A stretch of 64,000 bases of DNA. Source: Pseudomonas fluorescens. GTDB lineage: Bacteria; Pseudomonadota; Gammaproteobacteria; Pseudomonadales; Pseudomonadaceae. The notes beneath the pieces were generated by a model, which ran no database searches, was not told the DNA's origin, and saw nothing but the letters and a program-made list of their open reading frames with translations. Of this stretch, positions 25,976 through 35,832 are shown one piece after another. Both the position numbers and the translations under genes were made by a program. Each line of letters starts with the position of its first letter. Position 1 is the stretch's first letter. The stretch covers positions 434,001 to 498,000 of the forward strand of contig NZ_MOBX01000003.1 in assembly GCF_003732425.1 (NCBI RefSeq), read 5' to 3'.

Positions 25976-28567
25976 ATGAACAGGAACCTCGACGACTACA
26001 ACCGCATGCGCGATTTTTCGGCGACGTCGGAACCGGCCGCCGTCAAGCGCACCGGGCGTAAAACCGCTGCCGAGCATGCTTTGCAGTTCTGCATCCAGAA
26101 GCATGACGCTTCGCACCTGCACTACGACTTTCGCCTGGAACTCGATGGCGCTTTGAAGAGCTGGGCGGTGCCAAAAGGGCCGTCACTCGACCCCAAGGTC
26201 AAGCGGCTGGCGGTGCATGTCGAAGATCATCCGCTGGATTACGCGACGTTCGAGGGCAGCATTCCCGAAGGGCATTACGGCGCCGGTGATGTGATTGTCT
26301 GGGATCGTGGCGTGTGGATTCCGCTGGAAGATCCGCACAAGGCCTACGCCAAGGGCAAGCTCAAGTTCGAGCTGCAAGGCGAGAAGCTCGGCGGTATCTG
26401 GAACCTGGTGCGCACGCACATGCCGGGCAAAAAAGAACAATGGTTTCTCATCAAACATCAGGACAGCGCCGCACGGCCGCAGGATGACTACGACGTGCTG
26501 GCGGCTGAACCCGACAGCGTGTTGAGCGAACGCACGCTTGTCACCCAGCCCAAGCTGGCCGCCGAGCACAGCAAACCGCTGAAAAAGTCCCCAGCCAAGA
26601 CACGCAAAACTGCGACCGGCAAGCTCACCGGTGCGCACAAAGCCAAACTGCCGACACAACTCAAACCGGAACTGGCCACGCTGGTCGACAGTGCGCCGGA
26701 AGGGCAGTGGAGCTACGAGATCAAATTTGATGGTTACCGGATCATGGCGCGCATCGATCATGATCAGGTGCAACTGTTCACCCGCAACGGTCATGACTGG
26801 ACGCACAAGTTGCCGCAACAGGCCGCAGCCCTGGCTGCGCTGGGATTGGAGTCGGCGTGGCTCGACGGCGAAATGGTCGTCGTCAACGAACACGGCGTAC
26901 CGGACTTTCAGGCCCTGCAAAATGCTTTTGAAGCTGGAAGCAGCGGCAACATTCTCTATTACCTGTTCGATCTGCCGTATCTCAACGGCGTCGACCTGCG
27001 TGAGGTGCCGGTCGAGGAACGTCGCGCCGCGCTGGCAACGGTGCTCGGCAGTCATGAACAACCGTTGCTGCGCTTCTCCGAGGCCTTTGACGAAACCCCG
27101 GACGCGCTGCTCAACAGCGCCTGCCAGATGCAGATGGAAGGCCTGATCGGCAAGCGCCTCGGCTCGCCGTATGTGTCGCGGCGCAGCAGTGACTGGATCA
27201 AACTCAAGTGCAAACACCGCCAGGAATTCGTGGTCGTCGGGTACACCGATCCGAAGGGCTCGCGCAGTGCCTTCGGCGCCTTGTTGCTGGGGCTGCATGA
27301 TCGCGACAGCGGCGAGCTGCGCTACGCCGGCAAGGTCGGCACCGGCTTCAACGAGTCGACGTTGAAAAGCATTCTGGCCCAACTCAAACCGTTGCAGGTG
27401 AAGAAGGCGGCGGTGGTCAATCCGCCCAGCGGCTTCGAGGTCAAAGGCGTGCACTGGCTTAAACCGAAATTGCTGGCGGAAGTCGCGTTTGCGGAAATGA
27501 CCAAGGACGGTTCGGTGCGCCACGCCGTGTTTCATGGTTTGCGCAATGACAAACCGGCCAAAGCCATCACTGAGGAGCGAGCGAAACCGGTGAAGACTGC
27601 AGAGAAGAAAACCACCACGAAAAAAACGCCGAAAAAAGCCCCGTCGAGCAGCGCCGATACCGCGCCGTCACAGCTCGGACTGGCCAACGGCAAGGTGCGC
27701 ATCACTCATCCAGATCGGGTGATCGACGCCGTCAGCGGGACCACCAAGATGCAACTGGCCGAGTACTACGCCAGCGTTGCCGAATGGATCCTGCCGCAGC
27801 TCAAGGATCGTCCGGTCGCGTTGGTGCGCGCTCCGGACGGTATTGCCGGTGAGTTGTTCTTCCAGAAAAATGCCGAACGCCTGGCGATCCCAGGCATCAC
27901 CACGCTGGACAAGGACATCACCGGGCAACCGGTGATGCTGATCAACAACGCCGAAGCGCTGATTGGCGCGGTGCAGATGAGCACTGTTGAGCTGCACACC
28001 TGGAATGCGACCACGGTCGATCTGGACAAGCCCGATCGCTTTGTCCTCGACCTCGACCCGGATCCGGCGCTGCCGTGGAAAAGCATGGTCGAGGCGACGG
28101 CACTGACATTGACCGTGCTCGATGAACTGGGCCTCAAGGCGTTCCTCAAAACCAGCGGCGGCAAGGGTATTCACCTGGTGGTGCCGCTGACCCGCAAACT
28201 CGGCTGGGACGAAGTCAAGGACTTCAGCCACGCCATCGTCAGTCATATCGCCAAGCTGTTGCCGGAGCGCTTTTCTGCGGTGTCCGGGCCGAAAAACCGC
28301 GTTGGGCGGATCTTTATCGATTACCTGCGCAACGGTCTGGGCGCCACCACCATCTGCGCTTATGCCGCGCGCACCCGCGAAGGCTTGCCGGTGTCGGTGC
28401 CGCTGTTTCGTGAAGAGGTCGCCGAGATCAAGGGCGGCAATCAGTGGAACGTGCACAACGTTCATTCGCGGTTGGCCGAGGTCGGTGACGAGCCGTGGGC
28501 CGACATGAAGAAAACCCGCCAGAGCATCACCGCCGAGATGCGTAAACGCCTGGGGCTGAAAAAGTGA
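25976..28567 (+). CDS. ligD: multidomain ATP-dependent DNA ligase LigD
   Basis: 863-residue non-homologous end-joining enzyme. Domain order is 3'-phosphoesterase (about 35-190, KHDASHLHYDFRLELDG and WAVPKGPSLDP), ATP-dependent ligase (about 230-530, nucleophile K250 in YEIKFDGYRI, and DGEMVVV), a Lys/Thr-rich linker (about 540-565), and an archaeo-eukaryotic-primase-like polymerase (about 575-860, VLDLDPDPALPW and TSGGKGIHLVVPL). This is the arrangement of P. aeruginosa LigD. ATG 25976 follows AGGTG. No ku gene lies within this window, so its partner must be elsewhere. Confidence 0.96.
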   Translation: MNRNLDDYNRMRDFSATSEPAAVKRTGRKTAAEHALQFCIQKHDASHLHYDFRLELDGALKSWAVPKGPSLDPKVKRLAVHVEDHPLDYATFEGSIPEGHYGAGDVIVWDRGVWIPLEDPHKAYAKGKLKFELQGEKLGGIWNLVRTHMPGKKEQWFLIKHQDSAARPQDDYDVLAAEPDSVLSERTLVTQPKLAAEHSKPLKKSPAKTRKTATGKLTGAHKAKLPTQLKPELATLVDSAPEGQWSYEIKFDGYRIMARIDHDQVQLFTRNGHDWTHKLPQQAAALAALGLESAWLDGEMVVVNEHGVPDFQALQNAFEAGSSGNILYYLFDLPYLNGVDLREVPVEERRAALATVLGSHEQPLLRFSEAFDETPDALLNSACQMQMEGLIGKRLGSPYVSRRSSDWIKLKCKHRQEFVVVGYTDPKGSRSAFGALLLGLHDRDSGELRYAGKVGTGFNESTLKSILAQLKPLQVKKAAVVNPPSGFEVKGVHWLKPKLLAEVAFAEMTKDGSVRHAVFHGLRNDKPAKAITEERAKPVKTAEKKTTTKKTPKKAPSSSADTAPSQLGLANGKVRITHPDRVIDAVSGTTKMQLAEYYASVAEWILPQLKDRPVALVRAPDGIAGELFFQKNAERLAIPGITTLDKDITGQPVMLINNAEALIGAVQMSTVELHTWNATTVDLDKPDRFVLDLDPDPALPWKSMVEATALTLTVLDELGLKAFLKTSGGKGIHLVVPLTRKLGWDEVKDFSHAIVSHIAKLLPERFSAVSGPKNRVGRIFIDYLRNGLGATTICAYAARTREGLPVSVPLFREEVAEIKGGNQWNVHNVHSRLAEVGDEPWADMKKTRQSITAEMRKRLGLKK

Positions 28568-28981
28568 TCAGGTGTCGCGCAGCAAGTCGTGGGCGTTGAG
28601 CAGTTCGAAGGCGATTTCCGGGTGGTTTTCCAGGCCGCGACGGATGGCGGCCGGAATTGCTGCACGGGTCTTGCGGCACAGGCCGGGTAACTCGTCGATT
28701 TGAATGGCGATGCCACGCATGGTGCGCACTTCGTTGAAACCGGGAGCGACGTCGACGCGAATGCCCAGTTGCTCGAACATCCGCTGTTGCAGATGTTTGA
28801 GGTCATTCAGGTCTTTGAGCATTTCGAGGCGAGCGAGCAGGCGCTTCTCTTCCTCACGGGTCAGACGCAGGATGCGCAAATCCGCGCCGGGCGTCTCCAG
28901 CAACGGGTCGCGCCCGCAAATGCAGGCGCCGGGCGGGCAGGGGGAGCGCAAGGGCGCAGAAGTCGTCATGGCCTCCATCAT
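28568..28981 (-). CDS. conserved hypothetical protein with N-terminal CPPGACICGR cysteine motif
   Basis: 137 residues, not assigned to a named family. The first 30 residues carry CPPGACICGRDPLL, a tight Cys motif often seen at the start of small pseudomonad proteins. A charged helical segment follows (LTREEEKRLLARLEMLKDLNDLKHLQQRMFEQLGI, likely coiled coil) and a C-terminal region with a further Cys. Candidate starts are ATG 28981, 28978 and 28969; none has a well-spaced ribosome-binding site. It ends one base after the convergent ligD stop. The cysteines may bind metal or form disulfides. Confidence 0.65.
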   Translation of the reverse strand: MMEAMTTSAPLRSPCPPGACICGRDPLLETPGADLRILRLTREEEKRLLARLEMLKDLNDLKHLQQRMFEQLGIRVDVAPGFNEVRTMRGIAIQIDELPGLCRKTRAAIPAAIRRGLENHPEIAFELLNAHDLLRDT

Positions 28982-29049
28982 AGAGGCCGTCGGACAGTTT
29001 TGCCTATGCGCCTTCAGCGGCCATCCATCGGCTGCTTTTTCCGTGACGG

Positions 29050-29364
29050 TTACTGATTCAGGCCTTCGTAATGCACCAGAATCGCGTTGGCCAGATCTTC
29101 ATCGCTGGCGTTGAGGCCAGGATTGTCCTGGCGAGCCTGCTGCAGTACCGATTCAAGATAAACCCCACGAATGGCCCCGCCACTGGCGACAAATGCAGAC
29201 AAGTCGTCACGGGCTGGAATCACCATTTTGTGATCCTTGAAGGTCGAATACAGCGACGCGGAGACACCCGCCGAGGTGGCGACATCACCCGCATCGACGC
29301 GGGCCAACGCCGAACCGACAGGCAGGCATAAGAGTAAGGAAGAAATGAGCACTAACTTGCGCAT
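29050..29364 (-). CDS. DUF2388 (TIGR02448-type) secreted protein
   Basis: 104 residues. A signal peptide occupies about residues 1-21 (LVLISSLLLCLPVGSALA). The mature domain matches DUF2388 of pseudomonads: STFKDHKMVIPARDDLSAFVASGGAIRGVYLESVLQQAR. ATG 29364 has GGAGG nine bases upstream. Adjacent to sodC on the same strand but with its own site. Function unknown. Confidence 0.83.
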   Translation of the reverse strand: MRKLVLISSLLLCLPVGSALARVDAGDVATSAGVSASLYSTFKDHKMVIPARDDLSAFVASGGAIRGVYLESVLQQARQDNPGLNASDEDLANAILVHYEGLNQ

Positions 29365-29524
29365 GACGGTGTTCCTCCACAAGCGCGAAGCAAAAAGGGA
29401 AGGATTACATAATGTGAGAGGGGCGCGTGCGGCGGGAGTTCCATGGCGCAACAAAGTCTGCGTTATTGCAAAACAGACGCGAGCAACGCCATGGCGGGTT
29501 GCCCGTCCTTCAAGCAGCGATGAG

Positions 29525-30046
29525 TCAGATGACCCCGCAGGCCATGCGATCGCCACCGCCGCCCAGCGGTTTCGGCATGTCGGCATGGTTATCGCCACCG
29601 GCGTGGATCATCAGGGCGTGGCCTTTTATCTCGGAGATCTTTTTCAGGCGCGGCGCCAGTACCGGGTAATTGGCGATGCCGTCAGCGCTCACGTAGACCG
29701 CCGGAAGGTCACCCAAATGACCGTCAGCATATGGGCCTAGGTGCTTGCCGGTTTTCTGCGGATCGAAATGCCCGCCTGCGGCCAGTGCGGCGCCTTTCAC
29801 GCCGTCCTTCATGCCCGCCTCGCAACTGCCGTTTTCATGTACATGGAAGCCATGCACGCCGACCGGCAAGGATTTCAGCTCGGGGGTGAACAACAGGCCA
29901 TACGCCGTCTCACTGATGGTGACCGAGCCGATCGCCTGTGGCGCGCCGTCGGCGCTGACCAGATTGATCGCGACTTTTTCCGTCGCCGCCTGTGCGGTGC
30001 CGATGGCGAAGGTGCCGAGCAAACCCAACCACAATGCGCGTTTCAT
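29525..30046 (-). CDS. sodC: periplasmic Cu/Zn superoxide dismutase
   Basis: Converts superoxide to peroxide and oxygen in the periplasm. 173 residues; signal peptide about 1-20 (LGLLGTFAIGTAQA). Copper/zinc ligands and structural Cys are visible in HGFHVHENGSCE, GGHFDPQKTGKH and MIHAGGDNHAD, and the C-terminal RMACGVI supplies the disulfide partner. ATG 30046 is used because AAGGA lies eight bases before it; ATG 30052 is too close. Confidence 0.95.
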   Translation of the reverse strand: MKRALWLGLLGTFAIGTAQAATEKVAINLVSADGAPQAIGSVTISETAYGLLFTPELKSLPVGVHGFHVHENGSCEAGMKDGVKGAALAAGGHFDPQKTGKHLGPYADGHLGDLPAVYVSADGIANYPVLAPRLKKISEIKGHALMIHAGGDNHADMPKPLGGGGDRMACGVI

Positions 30047-30291
30047 AAGCATTTTCCTTTTGCTGCAAGAGTGTTCAGAACGACGGACTCAATAGCCTGC
30101 CGGCATTAACCGGCGATGAAGGCACTTGCGCCGGCATTGCAAAGTGAGACTTGCCGCGCAATCCGAAAGTTTTGCTACCTTTGGCCAGCATGCCGACATC
30201 TGCGGACACGCTCGGGCGCGGCAGACCTGCGCAAATAGGCTTAACTGAAGGCTGACAAGCGCTTACGGGCGTGATGAGAGAGGAAAGTCCG

Positions 30292-31905
30292 GTGTCGATC
30301 AAACTGCGTTTAGTGTTGCTGATTGTGACAAGTCTGCTGACAGCCTTGATCGTGAGTCTGGTCAGTTACGTCGGTAATCAGCGGATGGCCTCGGCGGTCA
30401 GCGATAACGCGGTCAGCATGAGCGCGCTGCGCAACCACATGGAAGCGGACATGATGCACGACGCCCTGCGCGCCGATGTCTATTCGGCGATGCTGGTGGG
30501 GCTGGGCAAAAGCACCAGCACGGCGAGCGAAGTGCGCGATTCGATCAACGAGCATGCCGGGCATTTTCGTGAGGTGCTTGAGGAAAATCTCAAGCTGCCA
30601 ATCAACCCGACATTGCGCACGGCGCTTGAGCAGATCAAACCGAGTCTCGATACCTACATCAACACCGGTGAGCACATGGTCGGGCTGGCATTGGACAGCC
30701 CTGATAGCGCTCAACAAGCGCTGGGCACGTTCAACAGCGCATTCACTCAGCTCGAAGAACAAATGGCCGCGTTGAGCGAGTTGATCGAGTCCAATACGCG
30801 GCAGACCAGTGCAGGTACCGAATCAGCCATTCGCAGCGCTAACGTCGCGCTCGGCGTGGTGTTGATCGCCAGTCTTGTACTGCTCCTGATCCAGGGGCGC
30901 TGGGTGATTCTGAGCATCATGGGGCCGTTGAAGACCGCCAGTCGCATCGCCGAGAGCATCGCCCACGGCAACCTCAGCGAGCCGATCGCCGAGCCGTCCG
31001 GCAAGGACGAAGCCAGTGTCTTGATCCGCACGCTGGCGACCATGCAGCGCGACTTGCGCAACATGATCGACGTGGTGCGACGCAATGCTCACGGCGTCAG
31101 TGGCATGAGCGAACAACTCAGCCAAGGCTGCCATCAGGTCGCCGACAGCAGCCAGCAACAAAGCGTCGCCGCCGGCACCATGGCGGCGGCCGCCAGCCAG
31201 ATGACCGCGAGCATCGAGGAAATCACCCGCCATGCCGAGCGAGCGCTGAGCATGGCCAGTCAGGCCGAAACCCTGGCCAAGGAGGGCGGCAGCGTCATTC
31301 ATCAAGTGGTCAGCGACATGGACGATATCGCTCGATCATCGCAACAGTCGGCCCAGGTGATCCGCACGCTGGATCAAGAATCCGAAGCCATTTTCAACAT
31401 TATTCAGGTGATCAAGAGCATTGCCGACCAGACCAACCTGCTGGCGCTCAATGCCGCCATTGAAGCGGCCCGGGCAGGGGAACAGGGCAGGGGCTTTGCA
31501 GTGGTCGCTGACGAGGTGCGCAGTCTGGCCGCACGCACCAGCGCTTCAACCCAGGAAATCGCGGCAATGGTCGCGCGCATCCAGCACAGCACCCGCGAGG
31601 CGGTCAGCAGCATGGAGGCAGGCGTCGCGCAGGTCGATAAGGGCATGGCGGTGACGGCGGATGTCGAGCGAGCGATTCGTGAAATCCTTGAGGCGACGTT
31701 GAGCACGACGCAACTGGTCAACGACATCACTCGCACAATAGGCGAGCAGAGTCAGGCCAGTAACGAAATCGCCCATCAGGTGGAAATGATTGCCGGAATG
31801 TCCGAGGGCAACAGCCGGGTAATCGGGCAAACGGCGAATACCACCGATGAGCTGTCGAGTCTGGCGGGGCAGTTGGCGCAGTCGGTGGATCGGTTTCGGT
31901 TGTAA
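30292..31905 (+). CDS. methyl-accepting chemotaxis protein
   Basis: 537-residue inner-membrane chemoreceptor. TM1 is about 5-25, a small periplasmic four-helix-type ligand domain about 26-180, TM2 about 190-210 ([20 protein letters not shown]), HAMP about 211-265, then the cytoplasmic coiled coil whose hairpin tip is [20 protein letters not shown], the CheA/CheW contact. GTG 30292 follows AGAGGAAAG by about eight bases; an ATG at 30274 is poorer. The ligand cannot be predicted, and no metabolic partner gene is adjacent. Confidence 0.92.
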   Translation: MSIKLRLVLLIVTSLLTALIVSLVSYVGNQRMASAVSDNAVSMSALRNHMEADMMHDALRADVYSAMLVGLGKSTSTASEVRDSINEHAGHFREVLEENLKLPINPTLRTALEQIKPSLDTYINTGEHMVGLALDSPDSAQQALGTFNSAFTQLEEQMAALSELIESNTRQTSAGTESAIRSANVALGVVLIASLVLLLIQGRWVILSIMGPLKTASRIAESIAHGNLSEPIAEPSGKDEASVLIRTLATMQRDLRNMIDVVRRNAHGVSGMSEQLSQGCHQVADSSQQQSVAAGTMAAAASQMTASIEEITRHAERALSMASQAETLAKEGGSVIHQVVSDMDDIARSSQQSAQVIRTLDQESEAIFNIIQVIKSIADQTNLLALNAAIEAARAGEQGRGFAVVADEVRSLAARTSASTQEIAAMVARIQHSTREAVSSMEAGVAQVDKGMAVTADVERAIREILEATLSTTQLVNDITRTIGEQSQASNEIAHQVEMIAGMSEGNSRVIGQTANTTDELSSLAGQLAQSVDRFRL

Positions 31906-31948
31906 CCGGCATGGCAGTCAGGCGCATTTTTGTTAGCCGGACTGCCGC

Positions 31949-32015
31949 CTTCGCGAGCAGGCTCGCTCCCACCTTTGGAATGCGTTCCCTTGTGGGAGCG
32001 AGCCTGCTCGCGAAG
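31949..32015. repeat. inverted REP pair, GTGGGAGCGAGC family
   Basis: Facing REP motifs with a short spacer between the convergent chemoreceptor and NTF2-like genes. Confidence 0.85.
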
Positions 32016-32058
32016 ACGGCAGCCCAGTCAACATCTATTCAGAGTCAGTTAACCCCGA

Positions 32059-32490
32059 TCAGAACTTGAACGCCTGTCGCCCCACCAGCAACCACTTACC
32101 ATCCTGCTTCTGCCAGATCTGAAAATTCTCGATCTCCGTCGGCACTACCTCGGTTCCCTTCAACGCCTGCGCGGAAAAGTGATGGCGTACCAGGGCGGTA
32201 TCGCCGGACAGGGTGATGGTCTGGTTCTGCATTTCCAGGGTCTTGAACGCGCTCTTGCCGGTTTCGATGTCGGCGATGAATTCCTTTTTGTCCTGAATCT
32301 TGCCGCTGGAATGGCCGTAGGTCAGGTTGGGCGCGGTGAGTGCGTTCAGTTCGGCGATGTCTTTGTGCAGCATCGCTTGGGTCAGGTGATCCACCGCTTG
32401 GGCGACATCCTTTTCTGCCGGGGCAGAGGCGGCCATGGCGTAGCCGTTGAAGGCGCAGAGAAAACCGAGCAGGAGTCGGGTCTTGGTCAT
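32059..32490 (-). CDS. secreted NTF2/DUF4440-like protein
   Basis: 143 residues with a signal peptide (about 1-20, LLLGFLCAFNGYAMA) and a cone-shaped NTF2-like domain typified by ALVRHHFSAQALKGT and IWQKQDGKWLLVGRQAFKF. Members often bind or isomerise small hydrophobic molecules, but here no catalytic residue can be assigned. Lone gene on the minus strand. Confidence 0.78.
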   Translation of the reverse strand: MTKTRLLLGFLCAFNGYAMAASAPAEKDVAQAVDHLTQAMLHKDIAELNALTAPNLTYGHSSGKIQDKKEFIADIETGKSAFKTLEMQNQTITLSGDTALVRHHFSAQALKGTEVVPTEIENFQIWQKQDGKWLLVGRQAFKF

Positions 32491-32963
32491 GAGGTTGTTT
32501 CCTTGTTGTTATAAGTTGATGACTGGTCTCGTCAGTCATCGTACAACATGGCGGATAATCTTTGGATAAGGCACTGCTTCAGAGCGCTGATTGGCGGGGG
32601 TCATGTTCAGTCTTTGTCGGCCGATAGCTTCCTGAGCGGAAAAGGACTCTCAAGTCGGGAACAGACGCGCGGGTTTGCCCTGACGTGATATTCTTCGCGC
32701 CAACTTGGTTTGACCTTATTCAGTTTGCTTGCCTAACGGGCGGGCTGACGGAATCCCTGTCGCTCAAGTAGCTGAGCCAATAATGATAAGAAGTCAGTTC
32801 AGTAGGGACATTAACTGAGGTCGATGCAGCATGTCGGCCTTGTGTGCCCACCCGTCAAAATTGAAGTGTGCCGGAATCTGCGACGCGAGCCTGAGCGTCA
32901 TCAAAGCGGATCGCATACAGATAACAGCGGCGGGCGGAAGGCGTTTTATCATAGGTGCAACAG
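32491..32963. other. long intergenic region upstream of mqo
   Basis: About 470 bases between divergent genes, with no convincing coding frame. It must hold the mqo promoter, but no unambiguous operator or promoter pair was recognised. The length suggests a long 5' leader or complex control of mqo. Confidence 0.35.
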
Positions 32964-34610
32964 ATGTTTAAGAAAGTGAACACAGCCCTGCTGGGTCTGG
33001 CTTTGGCGATGGGGATGACATCCGCCAATGCTGACGAAGCCAAGAAAGTCGACGTCCTGCTGATCGGCGGCGGCATCATGAGCACCACCCTCGGTGTGTG
33101 GATCAATGAGCTGGAGCCAAGCTGGTCGATGGAAATGGTCGAGCGCCTCGACGGCGTCGCCCTGGAAAGCTCCAACGGCTGGAACAACGCCGGTACCGGT
33201 CACTCGGCGCTCGCTGAGCTGAACTACACCCCGGAAGACGACAAAGGCAACGTAACGATCCCGAAAGCCGTCGAGATCAACGAAGCGTTCCAGGTCTCCC
33301 GTCAGTTCTGGGCCTGGCAGGTTCAGCAAGGCGTTCTGAAGAACCCTCGCTCGTTCATCAACACCACGCCGCACATGAGCTTCGTGTGGGGCGATGACAA
33401 CATCAAGTTCCTGAAAAAGCGCTACGAAGCTCTGCAAGCTAGCCCGCTGTTCGCCGGCATGCAGTACTCCGAAGACCCGGCTGTAATCAAGAAGTGGGTC
33501 CCGCTGATGATGGAAGGGCGTGACCCGAACCAGAAAATCGCGGCCACCTGGAGCCCGCTGGGTACCGACATGAACTTCGGCGAAATCACTCGCCAGTTCG
33601 CCACGTACCTGCAGACCAAGCCTAACTTCGATCTGAAACTGTCGAGCGAAGTCCAGGACATCACCAAGAATGCCGATGGCACCTGGCGCGTCAGCTACAA
33701 AAACCTGAAAGACGGCACCAAAACCGAAACCGACGCCAAGTTTGTGTTCATCGGCGCGGGCGGCGGTGCACTGCACCTGCTGCAGAAGTCGGGCATTCCA
33801 GAAGCCAAGGAATACGCTGGCTTCCCGGTTGGTGGTTCGTTCCTGGTGACCGATAACCCGGCCATCGCTGAACAGCACCTGGCCAAGGCCTACGGTAAAG
33901 CCTCGGTTGGCGCCCCACCGATGTCCGTTCCGCACCTGGACACCCGTGTTCTGGACGGCAAGCGCGTCATCCTGTTTGGCCCATTCGCGACTTTCAGCAC
34001 CAAGTTCCTCAAGGAAGGTTCGTACCTGGACCTGCTGACCAGCACCACCACCCACAACATCTGGCCTATGACCAAGGTCGGCATCAAGGAATACCCGCTG
34101 GTCGAGTACCTTGCCGGTCAACTGATGCTGTCGGATGAAGACCGTCTGAACGCGCTGAAGGAATACTTCCCGAACGCCAAAGCCGAAGACTGGCGCCTGT
34201 GGCAAGCCGGCCAACGCGTGCAAATCATCAAGCGTGATGAAGCCGCTGGCGGCGTGCTGAAACTGGGCACCGAAATCGTTGCTGCACAAGACGGCTCCAT
34301 CGCCGGCCTGCTGGGCGCATCGCCAGGCGCGTCGACCGCTGCACCGATCATGCTGAGCGTGCTGCAGAAAGTCTTCAAAGACAAAGTCGCGACTCCTGAG
34401 TGGCAAACCAAGCTGCACCAGATCGTGCCAAGCTACGGCACTCAGCTGAACAGCGATCCAGCCAAAGTGGCTGCAGAGTGGGCTTACACCGCCAAAATCC
34501 TCGAACTGCCGACACCTCCAGTGATCGGTCAGGCTGCTGCTCCGGCTGCACCTGCAGCTGAAAAAGCTCAAGCTCCGAAGGAAAACGCTGCACGTGACAT
34601 GGCTCTGTAA
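32964..34610 (+). CDS. mqo: malate:quinone oxidoreductase with signal-like N-terminus
   Basis: FAD enzyme of the TCA cycle that oxidises malate and reduces membrane quinone. 548 residues. FAD-binding [21 protein letters not shown] starts near residue 33, followed by [31 protein letters not shown] and the C-terminal GTQLNSDP motif, all typical of Mqo. Two oddities: the first 26 residues look like a cleavable signal ([17 protein letters not shown]) and the last 30 residues are an Ala/Pro/Lys-rich tail. ATG 32964 follows AGGTG; the in-frame GTG at 32955 is less likely. Codon use is strongly biased toward preferred codons, suggesting high expression. Confidence 0.93.
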   Translation: MFKKVNTALLGLALAMGMTSANADEAKKVDVLLIGGGIMSTTLGVWINELEPSWSMEMVERLDGVALESSNGWNNAGTGHSALAELNYTPEDDKGNVTIPKAVEINEAFQVSRQFWAWQVQQGVLKNPRSFINTTPHMSFVWGDDNIKFLKKRYEALQASPLFAGMQYSEDPAVIKKWVPLMMEGRDPNQKIAATWSPLGTDMNFGEITRQFATYLQTKPNFDLKLSSEVQDITKNADGTWRVSYKNLKDGTKTETDAKFVFIGAGGGALHLLQKSGIPEAKEYAGFPVGGSFLVTDNPAIAEQHLAKAYGKASVGAPPMSVPHLDTRVLDGKRVILFGPFATFSTKFLKEGSYLDLLTSTTTHNIWPMTKVGIKEYPLVEYLAGQLMLSDEDRLNALKEYFPNAKAEDWRLWQAGQRVQIIKRDEAAGGVLKLGTEIVAAQDGSIAGLLGASPGASTAAPIMLSVLQKVFKDKVATPEWQTKLHQIVPSYGTQLNSDPAKVAAEWAYTAKILELPTPPVIGQAAAPAAPAAEKAQAPKENAARDMAL

Positions 34611-34623
34611 CTAGAACCCTGAC

Positions 34624-34670
34624 ACACAAAACCCACTGAACCGGCGACGGTCAGTGGGTTTTTTTGTGGC
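34624..34670. terminator. bidirectional intrinsic terminator after mqo
   Basis: CCCACTGA and TCAGTGGG form an eight-base stem, flanked by an A-run and a T7 run. Confidence 0.85.
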
Positions 34671-34680
34671 AAAGCGTTTT

Positions 34681-34772
34681 GTAGGAGCGATCGAGTGAAA
34701 CGAGGCTGCGATCTTTTGATCTTGCTTTTGAAAGATCGAGATCAAAAGATCGCAGCCTGCGGCAGCTCCTAC
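34681..34772. repeat. REPIN of the GTAGGAGCTGCC family, diverged left arm
   Basis: The left copy reads GTAGGAGCGATCGAGTGAAA before rejoining CGAGGCTGCG; the right copy is close to consensus. It sits between mqo and the next gene. Confidence 0.82.
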
Positions 34773-34787
34773 AGGGCTTTCATGTAC

Positions 34788-35216
34788 TCAGGATTTGGCC
34801 TTTGCCAGATAAGCACCCAGTCGCCGTCCCATCTCTTCGCCCAAGGCTTGCAGCCCACTGAGTGGCCGCACCATCACTTCAAACTCGACAATCTTCCCGC
34901 TCTCATCAAAGCGGATCATGTCGATGCCTTTGAGTTCTTTCGTCCCTATTTTCGCACTGAACTCCAGAATCACATTCAAGCCATCGGCAGTCGCCAGTTC
35001 ACGGTGATAGCGGAAATCCTCAAACACCTCGAACACGTTGTTGAGGATCATCGACACCACCGGTGCGCCCGGATAAGGCGTGTGCGCCATCGGCGAGCGG
35101 AACACGGCTTGCGCATCGAGCAGGCCGGGCAGGGCGCTGAGGTTACCGGTGCGGATCATTTCGTGCCATTTGCCTAGCGATGCGGCGACGTTGGGTTGCA
35201 GGTTCAGGTCGGTCAT
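34788..35216 (-). CDS. SnoaL/NTF2-like domain protein
   Basis: 142-residue cytosolic protein (no signal peptide) with the NTF2-like pattern WHEMIRTGNLSALPGLLDAQAVFRSPMAHTPYPG, VFEVFEDFRYHREL and IDMIRFDESGKIVEFEVMVRPLSGLQAL. Relatives annotated as SnoaL-like isomerase or hydrolase act on small organic molecules. ATG 35216 follows GGAG by five bases; the in-frame GTG at 35222 overlaps the site. Function unknown. Confidence 0.8.
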   Translation of the reverse strand: MTDLNLQPNVAASLGKWHEMIRTGNLSALPGLLDAQAVFRSPMAHTPYPGAPVVSMILNNVFEVFEDFRYHRELATADGLNVILEFSAKIGTKELKGIDMIRFDESGKIVEFEVMVRPLSGLQALGEEMGRRLGAYLAKAKS

Positions 35217-35482
35217 GTTCACTCCATAATTTTTCTTGTTGTTGTCGCGTCGGCAATGACTCTAGATCAACCACGCCGAAATTGAACCCTTGTGCCGCGA
35301 ACTGAATAGCGGGCCATGGCCCATGCGGATCAGATACGCATCTGATCCGTATTATTTCACTGGATCTGCCTCTGTTACCGGCTCAGTCATCTGCTCAAAA
35401 TAGCCCCACGGTTCGGCACTCGCGGCAGTCCTTCATCCCGAAGCGCCCAGTGCACCGCAAGCTCAGCATTGAGGAGAGCAAC
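35217..35482. other. intergenic region with no assigned feature
   Basis: About 265 bases between the SnoaL-like gene and the small membrane peptide. Only a GATACGCATCTGATCCGTAT imperfect palindrome near 35335 stands out. Confidence 0.3.
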
Positions 35483-35566
35483 ATGAACAAAATGGCGATT
35501 TTCCTGGGTGGCTTTCTGACACTGACCATTCTGATCGGCCTGCTCGCGACGATTTCTCCGGTCTGA
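35483..35566 (+). CDS. 27-residue membrane peptide
   Basis: A very short frame, MNKMAIFLGGFL followed by TLTILIGLLATISPV, is almost entirely one hydrophobic helix. GAGGAG lies seven bases before the ATG, a strong translation signal. Too short to match to a family by eye. It could be a small membrane regulator or a toxin-like peptide. It just precedes, in a different frame, a fragment of a NUDIX gene. Confidence 0.5.
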   Translation: MNKMAIFLGGFLTLTILIGLLATISPV

Positions 35567-35568
35567 AG

Positions 35569-35826
35569 CGACCGGATATACGCCTGCTCGGCACATTCGA
35601 AAGTCTTTTCGCTTCCAACGGCAAACCCGGGCACGAAAATGTTCAGGTGTACGACGCGACGTTTGTCGATCCGGACGTATACGACCACGTACAGATCGAT
35701 GGCCATGAAAGCGACGGCGCGCCCTTCACCGCGCGCTGGCATGACAGCTTAAGCTTCAGCGAGCAGGCGCCCCTGGTGCCGAAAGGCTTGCACGAACTGC
35801 TGAAGAGCGCCGGATTGCTCGGCTGA
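35569..35826 (+). pseudogene. C-terminal remnant of a NUDIX hydrolase
   Basis: The frame ending at the TGA at 35824 reads RPDIRLLGTFESLFASNGKP, then GHENVQVYDATFVDPDVYD and ESDGAPFTARW. This resembles the last third of NUDIX hydrolases. The upstream part of the same frame is unrelated and lacks the GX5EX7REUXEEXGU NUDIX box, and no start codon with a ribosome-binding site fits. It is therefore best read as a decayed gene fragment. Confidence 0.5.
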
Positions 35827-35832
35827 ATCCAC

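Noticed and set aside
26183..27535. 450-residue open frame opposite ligD
   Set aside because: Shadow frame; the sense strand encodes LigD motifs throughout.
25976..28567. Complete end-joining operon with Ku
   Set aside because: No Ku-like frame in the flanking genes.
32949..34571. 540-residue open frame opposite mqo
   Set aside because: Shadow caused by strong codon bias of mqo; no domain seen.
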